Shown here: piece after piece, positions 1 to 6,097 of the stretch
How the letters are laid out: every line of letters starts with the position of its first letter
How positions within the stretch are numbered: the stretch's first letter is position 1
NCBI GenBank assembly: GCA_005240105.1
Contig: SBAT01000010.1
Location: 1-10,773 of the forward strand
Source: Chloroflexota bacterium
GTDB taxonomy: Bacteria; Cyanobacteriota; Vampirovibrionia; Obscuribacterales; Obscuribacteraceae
Direction of reading: 5' to 3'
DNA length: 10,773 bases
The notes under the pieces: generated by a model
The model's input: the letters and a program-made list of their open reading frames with translations, nothing else
Databases searched by the model: none
Told to the model about the DNA's origin: nothing
Made by a program: the position numbers and the translations under genes

Positions 1-28
1 ACGTCAACTTACAACTATTCAGACTTTC

Positions 29-92
29 ATTCCACTTGCGCCGGAATGACCATTCCATTTACGCCGGAATCTTCCTTCCATTTCGCCGGAAT
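29..92. repeat. Three tandem 22-23 bp hairpin-forming repeats
   Basis: The core CGCCGGAAT occurs at 39-47, 62-70 and 84-92, so the period is 23 then 22 bp. Units 1 and 2 are ATTCC, a 9-base middle ending in GCC, then GGAAT (29-47 and 52-70). ATTCC and GGAAT are reverse complements, so each unit can form a 5-bp stem with a 9-nt loop. Unit 3 (75-92) has CTTCC in place of ATTCC and a middle one base shorter. The array overlaps the 3' end of the small minus-strand ORF, whose stop codon at 59-61 lies inside unit 2. It could be an extragenic repeat family or a short local expansion. With one locus visible these cannot be separated. Only three units, no long unique spacers and a very short period argue against CRISPR. 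Confidence 0.7.
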
Positions 93-295
93 ACGCAGGT
101 TGGCGGAATTTGCGCTAACTGTTGGCTCGATGCCTGAGTCATCTGTTGCTGCAATTGTTGTTGAAGCTGCTGCTGTCTTGTCGCTTGCTGGGAAGCCTCT
201 TGAGCGGCCGTCGGGGAAGGTGTCCCTTGCGCATAACAAGGCAGGATTATCAGCCACAAAAGCAGAAGTCCGGCAATTCTCACCAGGCCATGCAT
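59..295 (-). CDS. Small Gln-rich secreted protein, C-terminus possibly altered by repeats
   Basis: This 78-residue ORF is read from ATG at 293-295. Residues 1-22 look like a signal peptide: MHGLVR, then a run of Leu/Ile/Trp, then a YAQ cleavage context. The mature part is low-complexity and Gln-rich (about residues 36-60, including QQQLQQQLQQQ), so it is probably disordered or coiled-coil. I recognise no family. The last dozen residues (RRNGRKIPA region) are encoded by the 22-23 bp repeat array, and the stop lies inside it. The original C-terminus may therefore have been lost or frame-shifted. No good Shine-Dalgarno precedes the ATG. The gene diverges from the kinase gene across an AT-rich spacer. 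The signal peptide is the main reason to believe it. An overlapping plus-strand ORF (46-393) has no comparable feature. Confidence 0.42.
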   Translation of the reverse strand: MHGLVRIAGLLLLWLIILPCYAQGTPSPTAAQEASQQATRQQQLQQQLQQQMTQASSQQLAQIPPTCVFRRNGRKIPA

Positions 296-454
296 TGGTC
301 TTAGGCTGCTTTCTAGTTATCGCGGATCAATACGCTCACGATACCGCAATGGATATTAATTGTACATATAGTGTTTATATTGCATCGTCTTGACATAAAC
401 AACCCAAGTAATTGTTTCTCGTTTAGACTAGTTCTTTAGGGGATTCAAATTCCA
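296..454. promoter_or_regulatory. AT-rich divergent intergenic region upstream of the kinase pair
   Basis: This spacer separates the minus-strand small secreted ORF from the plus-strand kinase gene. It contains no tRNA-like fold or credible ORF. A perfect TTGACA lies at 390-395, but the hexamer 17 bp downstream is a poor -10. TATAGT (367-372) and TATATT (376-381) are -10-like on the plus strand, without a good -35 at the usual spacing. A promoter for the kinase operon must lie here or read through from outside, but I cannot fix the transcription start. Confidence 0.35.
438..443 (+). promoter_or_regulatory. Ribosome binding site of the TPR kinase gene
   Basis: AGGGGA lies 11 nt upstream of the ATG at 455. 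This is slightly longer than the usual 5-9 nt but is the only purine-rich match. It supports 455 as the start. Confidence 0.5.
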
Positions 455-2353
455 ATGGAATCAAGCATTGAAAGAGAGCTGACCAAGTCGTGCCCGAGTT
501 GCGGCTCGGACTTTCCTGGCATCAATGACACGTGTCCGCTGGATGGCACAAAGTTGCAGCTAAAGGACTCGCTCATCGGCACAACGCTTGCCGGACGGTA
601 CAAGATACTGTCCAAAATCGGGCGCGGCGGCATGAGCGTCGTCTACAAGGGTCAGCACTTGCTCATGGACCGCATCGTAGCCATCAAAATGCTGCATGCC
701 GATTTGATAAGCGATCCGGTAACTATCAGCCGCTTCCAACAAGAAGCAAAAGCCGTGAGCTCACTTACTCACCCCAACGTCATCCTGATTTATGACTTTG
801 GCTTGTCCTCTCAGGGTTTGCCTTATTTGGTGATGGACTACCTGCAAGGTGATAGCCTGTCCGATATTGTTAAAAGGCAAGGGCATTTGCCGGTCAAGCG
901 CTGCATCGAGATTTTCACGCAGGCTTGCGATGCGCTCACTCACGCTCATCACAAAGGCATTATTCACCGGGACATCAAGCCGGCCAATATCATGCTCACG
1001 ATTGACGAAGACAAACACGAGATAGTCAAAGTCGTCGATTTCGGCATAGCGAAGATGCTCCCGCGCGATGGCGAGGAAGCAATAAAACTAACGCAAACAG
1101 GCGAAATATTTGGCACACCGCTCTATATGAGCCCAGAACAAATCATGGGCAAACCGCTTGATGTACGTTCAGACATTTATTCTCTGGGTTGCGTCATTTA
1201 TGAATCACTGACTGGACGCCCACCTTGCTTGGGTAGCAATGCCGTGGACACCATGAACAAGCACCTTGTTCAAGAGCCACCACACTTCGCCGATGCCCTG
1301 CCTGAAGAATACATTCCGGAAGCAATTGAAGCTGTCGTGTGGCAAGCTCTAGCCAAAGATCCGGACAAGCGCTACCAGACGATGAACGAATTGAAGCAAG
1401 ATCTCCTCATTGCCGGCGGACCGACCGACTGGAAAGACAGTGCCGGCAAAGCGCCAACTTTGCGAGCAACAGGCTGGCAGGTGCCTGTAAATAGGAAGCA
1501 GCTATACGCGGGCATTGGCGCCGGTGTCTTGGCCGGAATACTGCTTATCGGTTGGGCAATGCTCTCTCCACAAGGGCCATTCCAACAAAGTCTTGCCAGC
1601 AAGCGCTGGCAGGAATTGACCGATGAGTCGGAAAAGGCAGTGCAAGCATACGACTTTTCCAAAGCAATTCGTTCGACAGAGCAAGCGGTGACTGAAGCTA
1701 AAAAGCTGGGTATAGCAAATGAAAAGCTAGGCGACAGCTTGCACGATTTAGGGGCTCTCTATCGACTGACGGAAGATTACAAAAAGGCGGAAAAATGTTT
1801 GTTCGATAGTCAGCAAATTCGAGAACGACTCAATGGTGCCGACAGCCCGGAAGTTGCCGATTGTCTGGATAACTTAGGAGCTATTTATCGCAAACAAGGC
1901 AAGTTCAAACAGGCAGAAGACTTCTTCAACAGGTCGCTAGCTATTAAGTCAAAAGATGGTGACGAAGACGAATCAACCGCCATCACCCTGAATAGCTTGG
2001 GCATGCTGCATTCAGCGACCGGCAAGTATGCAGAGGCAGAATCCGAATTCAGTCGGGCTCTAAAAATTCGCGAATCGACCTTAGGAACCAACAACGCAGC
2101 CACAGCTGATGTATTAACCAACTTGGGACTTTTGTATCAGCGTCAAGACAAAAATATTGAAGCAGAAGCTATGTACCAAAAGGCGATTAAGTCCTATGAA
2201 AGCCAGCTTGGTCCAAATGATATAAGTTTAGACGAGCCGTTGCGAGCCTATGCGGATCTCCTGCGCAAAACGAAACGCTTCCCGGAAGCCGAACAGCTAG
2301 AGAAGCGATTGGAAAAGATTGAGGACGCAAATCGTCCCCAGCAGGAGAAATAA
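455..2353 (+). CDS. Membrane Ser/Thr protein kinase (Hanks type) with C-terminal TPRs
   Basis: This 632-residue protein is predicted to phosphorylate Ser/Thr residues of partner proteins at the inner face of the membrane. The N-terminus has a zinc-ribbon-like motif, C13-P-x-C16 then C27-P-L-D, in which Asp replaces the expected fourth Cys. The kinase domain (about 49-320) has a Gly-rich loop 56-61, VAIK Lys78, alpha-C Glu97, HRD 171-173 with catalytic Asp173, Asn178, DFG 195-197, activation-loop Thr213/Thr215/Thr221 and SPE 226-228. It therefore looks active. A single transmembrane helix spans about 351-371, with RK just before it. By the positive-inside rule the kinase is cytoplasmic and the C-terminus lies outside, as in PknB. 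Residues about 428-625 form roughly five TPR-like repeats with kinesin-light-chain-like spacing (for example NLGAIYRKQGKFKQAE), likely a protein-binding sensor domain. The start is supported by AGGGGA. The next kinase gene begins 2 bp after the stop. Confidence 0.95.
   Translation: MESSIERELTKSCPSCGSDFPGINDTCPLDGTKLQLKDSLIGTTLAGRYKILSKIGRGGMSVVYKGQHLLMDRIVAIKMLHADLISDPVTISRFQQEAKAVSSLTHPNVILIYDFGLSSQGLPYLVMDYLQGDSLSDIVKRQGHLPVKRCIEIFTQACDALTHAHHKGIIHRDIKPANIMLTIDEDKHEIVKVVDFGIAKMLPRDGEEAIKLTQTGEIFGTPLYMSPEQIMGKPLDVRSDIYSLGCVIYESLTGRPPCLGSNAVDTMNKHLVQEPPHFADALPEEYIPEAIEAVVWQALAKDPDKRYQTMNELKQDLLIAGGPTDWKDSAGKAPTLRATGWQVPVNRKQLYAGIGAGVLAGILLIGWAMLSPQGPFQQSLASKRWQELTDESEKAVQAYDFSKAIRSTEQAVTEAKKLGIANEKLGDSLHDLGALYRLTEDYKKAEKCLFDSQQIRERLNGADSPEVADCLDNLGAIYRKQGKFKQAEDFFNRSLAIKSKDGDEDESTAITLNSLGMLHSATGKYAEAESEFSRALKIRESTLGTNNAATADVLTNLGLLYQRQDKNIEAEAMYQKAIKSYESQLGPNDISLDEPLRAYADLLRKTKRFPEAEQLEKRLEKIEDANRPQQEK
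2343..2350 (+). promoter_or_regulatory. Ribosome binding site of the receiver-kinase gene, inside the upstream gene
   Basis: CAGGAGAA is a strong Shine-Dalgarno within the last codons of the TPR kinase gene, 5 nt before the ATG at 2356. The TAA stop (2351-2353) lies between them. This layout implies translational coupling and co-production of the two kinases. Confidence 0.85.
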
Positions 2354-2355
2354 CA

Positions 2356-3585
2356 ATGTCGCGCATTCTGCTCGTGGAAGATCACGACGATCTAAGAGCG
2401 ATGATGCACGAACGCCTGCTCAAGGAAGAATATCACGTAAATGTCTTCGACAATGGTCGAGACGCGCACAATTTCCTACAAACCAATACCTTTGACTTGC
2501 TAATTCTCGATTGGGAATTACCTGGCATGGCGGGAATCGAAATACTAAAGAAGTTTCGGGACGCCGGTGGCACAACTCCTGTCCTCATGCTGACAGGAAG
2601 AAAACTGATGGAGGATAAGGAGGCAGGATTTGAAGCCGGTGCTGATGACTATTTGACCAAGCCGTTTAACCCTAAGGAGTTCTCCGCTCGTATAAAGGCT
2701 CTTCTAAGACGCCAGGCGCAACCAAAGGGTATTCAGCACTTCGAGAATGGCGCCATTGTGGCGGACAAGTACCAAATCATTTCCCTCATTGGGGAAGGCG
2801 GAGTGGGCATGGTATACAAAGCCCACCACAAATTCCTCGACAAACTAGTAGCACTAAAATTACTTCGTGCTGAATATGCCAGCGACCAAGTTGTCGTCTC
2901 ACGTTTCCGGCGCGAAGCACAGTCCGTCGATAGGCTCAGGCATCCCAATATTGCTTCTGTGCACGACTACGGCATTCTTGCTGATGGACGTCCATTTATG
3001 ATCATGGATTTCATCGAAGGGCGCACTCTCTACAACTTGCTCGTACTCAACAAGCGTCTGGATGTACGGCGCGCGGTCAACATATTTATCAAAGTGTGTG
3101 ACGCATTATCCTTCGCCCACAAGCACGGTGTTATTCACAGAGATCTTAAGCCTAGCAATATTATGCTCATGGAAGAGAATGGTATCGAAGTGCCAAAGCT
3201 TCTAGATTTCGGCATAGCAAAACTTCTTGACACGTCGCACTCGCAGCAATTAACTCGCACCGGCGAGTTCTGTGGCAGCCCACTTTATGTAAGCCCTGAA
3301 CAATGCTCCAGCAGCCAACAAGATCAGCGCTCCGATATTTTTTCCCTGGGTTGTGTGATGTGCGAAACACTAACTGGAGAAGCACCATTTCATGGTGAAA
3401 CGGTTATGGAAACCATTCATAGGCGATTGAACGAAAGACCACCACACCTGATGGACCTCAATCCCTCAGCAAGTATCCCACCGCTTCTTAACGATATCGT
3501 GAGAAAGACTCTTGAGTTGGATCCTATTAATCGATATCAATCAATGGACGATCTCAAAGAAGATCTTGAATCAGTTCTTCGTTAG
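2356..3585 (+). CDS. Response-regulator receiver domain fused to a Ser/Thr protein kinase
   Basis: This is a 409-residue cytoplasmic fusion with no membrane helix or signal peptide. Residues 1-118 are an OmpR-like receiver (REC) domain: acidic pair Glu8/Asp9, phospho-acceptor Asp52 in LLILDWELPG, switch Thr80 and Lys102 in TKPF. All key residues are present. Where OmpR proteins carry a DNA-binding domain, this one has a Hanks kinase (about 138-409): Gly-rich loop GEGGVG 146-151, VALK Lys168, Glu187, HRD 261-263, Asn268, DFG 284-286, and activation segment LTRTGEFCGSPLY then SPEQ. I infer that phosphorylation of Asp52 by a histidine kinase encoded elsewhere gates Ser/Thr kinase activity. Its kinase domain is clearly related to that of the preceding gene (shared HRD-KP-NIML, LDFGIAK/VDFGIAK and TGE-PLY-SPEQ blocks), so the two probably arose by duplication. 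Translation is coupled to the upstream kinase gene. The last 15 bp overlap the convergent transporter gene. Confidence 0.95.
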   Translation: MSRILLVEDHDDLRAMMHERLLKEEYHVNVFDNGRDAHNFLQTNTFDLLILDWELPGMAGIEILKKFRDAGGTTPVLMLTGRKLMEDKEAGFEAGADDYLTKPFNPKEFSARIKALLRRQAQPKGIQHFENGAIVADKYQIISLIGEGGVGMVYKAHHKFLDKLVALKLLRAEYASDQVVVSRFRREAQSVDRLRHPNIASVHDYGILADGRPFMIMDFIEGRTLYNLLVLNKRLDVRRAVNIFIKVCDALSFAHKHGVIHRDLKPSNIMLMEENGIEVPKLLDFGIAKLLDTSHSQQLTRTGEFCGSPLYVSPEQCSSSQQDQRSDIFSLGCVMCETLTGEAPFHGETVMETIHRRLNERPPHLMDLNPSASIPPLLNDIVRKTLELDPINRYQSMDDLKEDLESVLR

Positions 3586-4902
3586 TGCAGCTTCACGACC
3601 GCGGCGTTCGTTAACTGACGTAAGCATTATCAAACCAACTATGAAAAATACAGCCGTACTAGCAATAGCCATGCGGTGATTACCACCACTGATGTAGGTA
3701 ATCAGACCGTAGCTTATTGGTCCAATGATGGCCGCTGTTTTCATTGCCAGTCCCCATAAGCCAAAGAATTCACCGGCTCTATCCGGCGGTGAGAATTGTC
3801 CAACCAGGGCGCGACCAACAGAATAGCTAGAACCAATCGAAACGCCAATTAGATTAGCCGCAATCCAGAACATGGTTTTGTCGCTGGTTGCAAACGTAAT
3901 TAAGATAGCCACGCACCACAAAACCAGTGTAATTGCCAGCGTTGGTTTCGAGCCGAGCTTGTCTTGCACAAAGCCAAACGCAAACGCGCCAATTGATGCC
4001 GTCAGGTTGACCACCAAGATCATAATGATAGTCTCGTTTAGCTGGAACCCCATCACCTGCTGCGCATATACAGCAGCTAAAACAACAACTGTGGAAGTTC
4101 CACTGGAATATACCAACAGAGTAGCTAAAAAGCGGAATAGGTCTTGGAAATGACGGGCATGATTGAGCGTTTCCTTTAATCTTGTAAATCCATGCTGCCA
4201 CAGGCTCTGTCCCTGAGGTAAATGTTGCTCAACGGCACGTTCTTTCAACCACAAGAATATTGGAATCGAAAAGAGCGCATAAACGCCTGAGACGATAAGC
4301 ATCGTCATCGGCACAAATTGAGTTGCTGACTGCCCCATGGACTGAGCCCAGGTGACATAAGCCAAACAGAGGCCTAGGACAAGCAGAGATCCCAGATGGC
4401 TGGCCATGCAACCCAACGCGGACGTGCGTCCCATTTTTTCAGTCGTGGAAATTTCAGGCAAGAATGCAGCAATCATATCTTCGGCTGTTGCACACATCAG
4501 ACACGCTGCTATTACCAAACACGATGCCAGCACTACCGTGCCGGGAGCAGTCAATGAAAGAAGTGCGGTAAAGACAACTCCGCCAATAGTGGAGAGCAAA
4601 AGTATTTTCTTTTTGGCGGCGCTGTAATCAGCTAGCGCACCCAAAACAGGAGCACTGGCTACGACAAACAAATTAGCAACCGCGATTGCCACAGTCCAAA
4701 GAAGTGTGGAGACACCTTGATCGTATCCAGCACCTTTGGCAATGACGTCTACAAAGAATGCATTAAAAACGGCTGTCAGTACAACCGCCGAAAAGCCAGA
4801 ATTGGCAAAGTGATAAGTGACCCAGCCGAATATCTCACGAGGCGATGCGCTTTCGCTAACCGACGGGTTTAACGAAACGCTGTTACGTTCTTCCACAAGC
4901 AT
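3571..4902 (-). CDS. MFS transporter, UMF1/Atg22-like
   Basis: This is a 443-residue polytopic inner-membrane protein with about 12 hydrophobic segments. Residues 25-38 (FGWVTYHFANSGFS) match the signature found near the first helix of UMF1 family proteins, usually W-x-x-Y-D-F-A-N-S. Here His31 replaces the usual Asp. Residues 85-99 (PVLGALADYSAAKKK) are an MFS motif A in the helix 2-3 loop. A long cytoplasmic loop splits the two halves (LKERAVEQ to RLKETLNHAR). UMF1 proteins relate to yeast Atg22, a vacuolar amino-acid effluxer. The bacterial substrate is not known and cannot be read from sequence. The frame extends to a TTG at 4923, but AGGAGGAG lies 6 nt before ATG 4902, so I chose 4902. 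The gene is divergent from pyrD and its 3' end overlaps the receiver-kinase gene. Confidence 0.88.
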   Translation of the reverse strand: MLVEERNSVSLNPSVSESASPREIFGWVTYHFANSGFSAVVLTAVFNAFFVDVIAKGAGYDQGVSTLLWTVAIAVANLFVVASAPVLGALADYSAAKKKILLLSTIGGVVFTALLSLTAPGTVVLASCLVIAACLMCATAEDMIAAFLPEISTTEKMGRTSALGCMASHLGSLLVLGLCLAYVTWAQSMGQSATQFVPMTMLIVSGVYALFSIPIFLWLKERAVEQHLPQGQSLWQHGFTRLKETLNHARHFQDLFRFLATLLVYSSGTSTVVVLAAVYAQQVMGFQLNETIIMILVVNLTASIGAFAFGFVQDKLGSKPTLAITLVLWCVAILITFATSDKTMFWIAANLIGVSIGSSYSVGRALVGQFSPPDRAGEFFGLWGLAMKTAAIIGPISYGLITYISGGNHRMAIASTAVFFIVGLIMLTSVNERRGREAALTKN

Positions 4903-4908
4903 TGAGAA

Positions 4909-4916
4909 CTCCTCCT
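4909..4916 (-). promoter_or_regulatory. Strong ribosome binding site fixing the transporter start
   Basis: On the minus strand AGGAGGAG is followed by TTCTCA and then ATG at 4902. This near-consensus Shine-Dalgarno decides against the longer reading from TTG at 4923, which would put it inside the coding sequence as the codons CAG GAG GAG. Confidence 0.88.
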
Positions 4917-4990
4917 GCCGCAATGCCTATATGTTATCGGAAGTTGGTTATCATTTCGCCTCCGCCCGCGAAATTAATGCGCGAGCAGTC

Positions 4991-4996
4991 TATAGT
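4991..4996 (+). promoter_or_regulatory. Candidate -10 element giving a leaderless pyrD mRNA
   Basis: TATAGT (5 of 6 to TATAAT) ends 7 nt before the pyrD ATG, so transcription would be expected to begin at or very close to A5003. No Shine-Dalgarno is visible upstream of the ATG, and an in-frame TGA at 4997-4999 excludes any earlier start. The -35 position (about 4968-4973, GCGAAA) is poor, so the promoter call is tentative. Confidence 0.4.
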
Positions 4997-5002
4997 TGAT
5001 AT

Positions 5003-6097
5003 ATGGACTCGTCTTTTCTCTATAAGCAATATATTCGACCACTGCTTTTCAAGCTTGACTCGGAAAGTGCTCATGGCTTGGCACACCAGTCCGGACACTT
5101 GGCAGGCCCGCTCTTCTCTATGCTGACAAAAGAGTTCAAATATCAAGGAAACGACTTAGCAGTTAACTTAGCTGGCACAACATTGGAAAATCCGATTGGT
5201 CTTGCTGCTGGCTTCGACAAGAATGGACTACTGACCTCGATGCTTGGAAACATAGGCTTTGGTTTTGCCGAGATTGGATCAGTGACCGGCAAGCCAAGTG
5301 CAGGCAATCCCAAACCACGTCTATTCCGATTAATTGAAGACGAAGGATTGATTAATCGTCTGGGACTAAACGGCGATGGTGCTGATGTTGTTGCTGACCG
5401 CCTGAGGCAGACAAAACTATCGCTACCCATCGGCATAAACATAGCCAAGACTAATGATCCCGCTATCAAGGGTGATCTTGCAGTTGAAGACATCCTGCAC
5501 AGCTTCAAGGCAGTGCAAGATCTTCCAGCAATTTACGTGACAATTAATGCCAGCTGCCCCAATACCAAAGAAGGAATTCTGGAAGAGAAAAAGCAGCTGA
5601 GCACTATTTTTTCCGAAGTGCAAAAATTGAACACGCGCAATCTGCCGATATTTGTAAAGCTATCACCAGACAGCAGCAACGAGCTGCTCAACGACATGGT
5701 GGAGGCGGCAATCAACAACAAGCTGGCAGGTTTTGTTTGCGGCAATACAACAACTACACGCAATTCCTTACGAACGAATTCTGCAGAAGTAGAAAAAATT
5801 GGCGCGGGTGGACTGAGCGGTCGTCCACTAAAGACCTTGGGACTTTCCTTGTGTCAACGCATTTCTCAACTGAAACAACATGACCAGACAATCATCGGTG
5901 TCGGCGGAATATTCTCAGGACAAGATGCATTCGATTACATCGCCGCAGGAGCCACTGTGGTTGAAATTTACACTGGACTGATTTATGAAGGACCCACGCT
6001 GCCAAAACAAATCTGCAATGAGCTTTCACAGATACTAACCTCGCGCGGGATGACCATTGCTCAAGCCATCGGTTCAGAAACCAAAGTGAAGTCATGA
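5003..6097 (+). CDS. pyrD: Dihydroorotate dehydrogenase (class 2-like, quinone-dependent)
   Basis: Oxidises dihydroorotate to orotate in pyrimidine synthesis. Class 2 enzymes use FMN and pass electrons to membrane quinone. The 364 residues match class 2 length. The N-terminal 45 residues (IRPLLFKLDSESAH) correspond to the membrane-associating helices. FMN/substrate blocks are LAAGFDKNG (67-75, Lys73), NRLGLN (118-123), INIAK (145-149), FVKLSPD (217-223), GNTTTTR (247-253), GGLSGRPL (269-276), GVGGI (299-303) and EIYTGLIYEGP (321-331). The catalytic-loop motif is NASCPNT (182-188). Cys185 stands where E. coli PyrD has Ser175 and human DHODH Ser215. Leu122 stands where both have a conserved Phe (E. 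coli Phe115). Thr188 is retained. Cys is typical of class 1 enzymes. The start is fixed by an in-frame TGA two codons upstream. The next gene overlaps by 4 bp. Confidence 0.95.
   Translation: MDSSFLYKQYIRPLLFKLDSESAHGLAHQSGHLAGPLFSMLTKEFKYQGNDLAVNLAGTTLENPIGLAAGFDKNGLLTSMLGNIGFGFAEIGSVTGKPSAGNPKPRLFRLIEDEGLINRLGLNGDGADVVADRLRQTKLSLPIGINIAKTNDPAIKGDLAVEDILHSFKAVQDLPAIYVTINASCPNTKEGILEEKKQLSTIFSEVQKLNTRNLPIFVKLSPDSSNELLNDMVEAAINNKLAGFVCGNTTTTRNSLRTNSAEVEKIGAGGLSGRPLKTLGLSLCQRISQLKQHDQTIIGVGGIFSGQDAFDYIAAGATVVEIYTGLIYEGPTLPKQICNELSQILTSRGMTIAQAIGSETKVKS

Noticed and set aside
29..92. Possible CRISPR array
   Set aside because: There are only three units with a 22-23 bp period and no unique spacers, and no cas genes are present. 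It is a short tandem repeat.
46..393. Plus-strand ORF of 115 residues across the repeat and the Gln-rich gene
   Set aside because: It begins inside the repeat array and runs antisense to the signal-peptide ORF. It has no recognisable motif and no credible ribosome site.
390..418. Perfect TTGACA as a sigma-70 -35 for the kinase operon
   Set aside because: At a 16-18 bp spacing the downstream hexamers are poor -10 matches, so I did not call a promoter from it.
1885..2121. Antisense ORFs within the kinase, pyrD and glycosyltransferase genes
   Set aside because: They lie in other frames of strongly supported genes and show no domain motifs or ribosome sites.
4903..4923. Upstream TTG start for the MFS transporter
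   Set aside because: It would place the AGGAGGAG ribosome site inside the coding region. The ATG at 4902 is 6 nt downstream of that site and is preferred.
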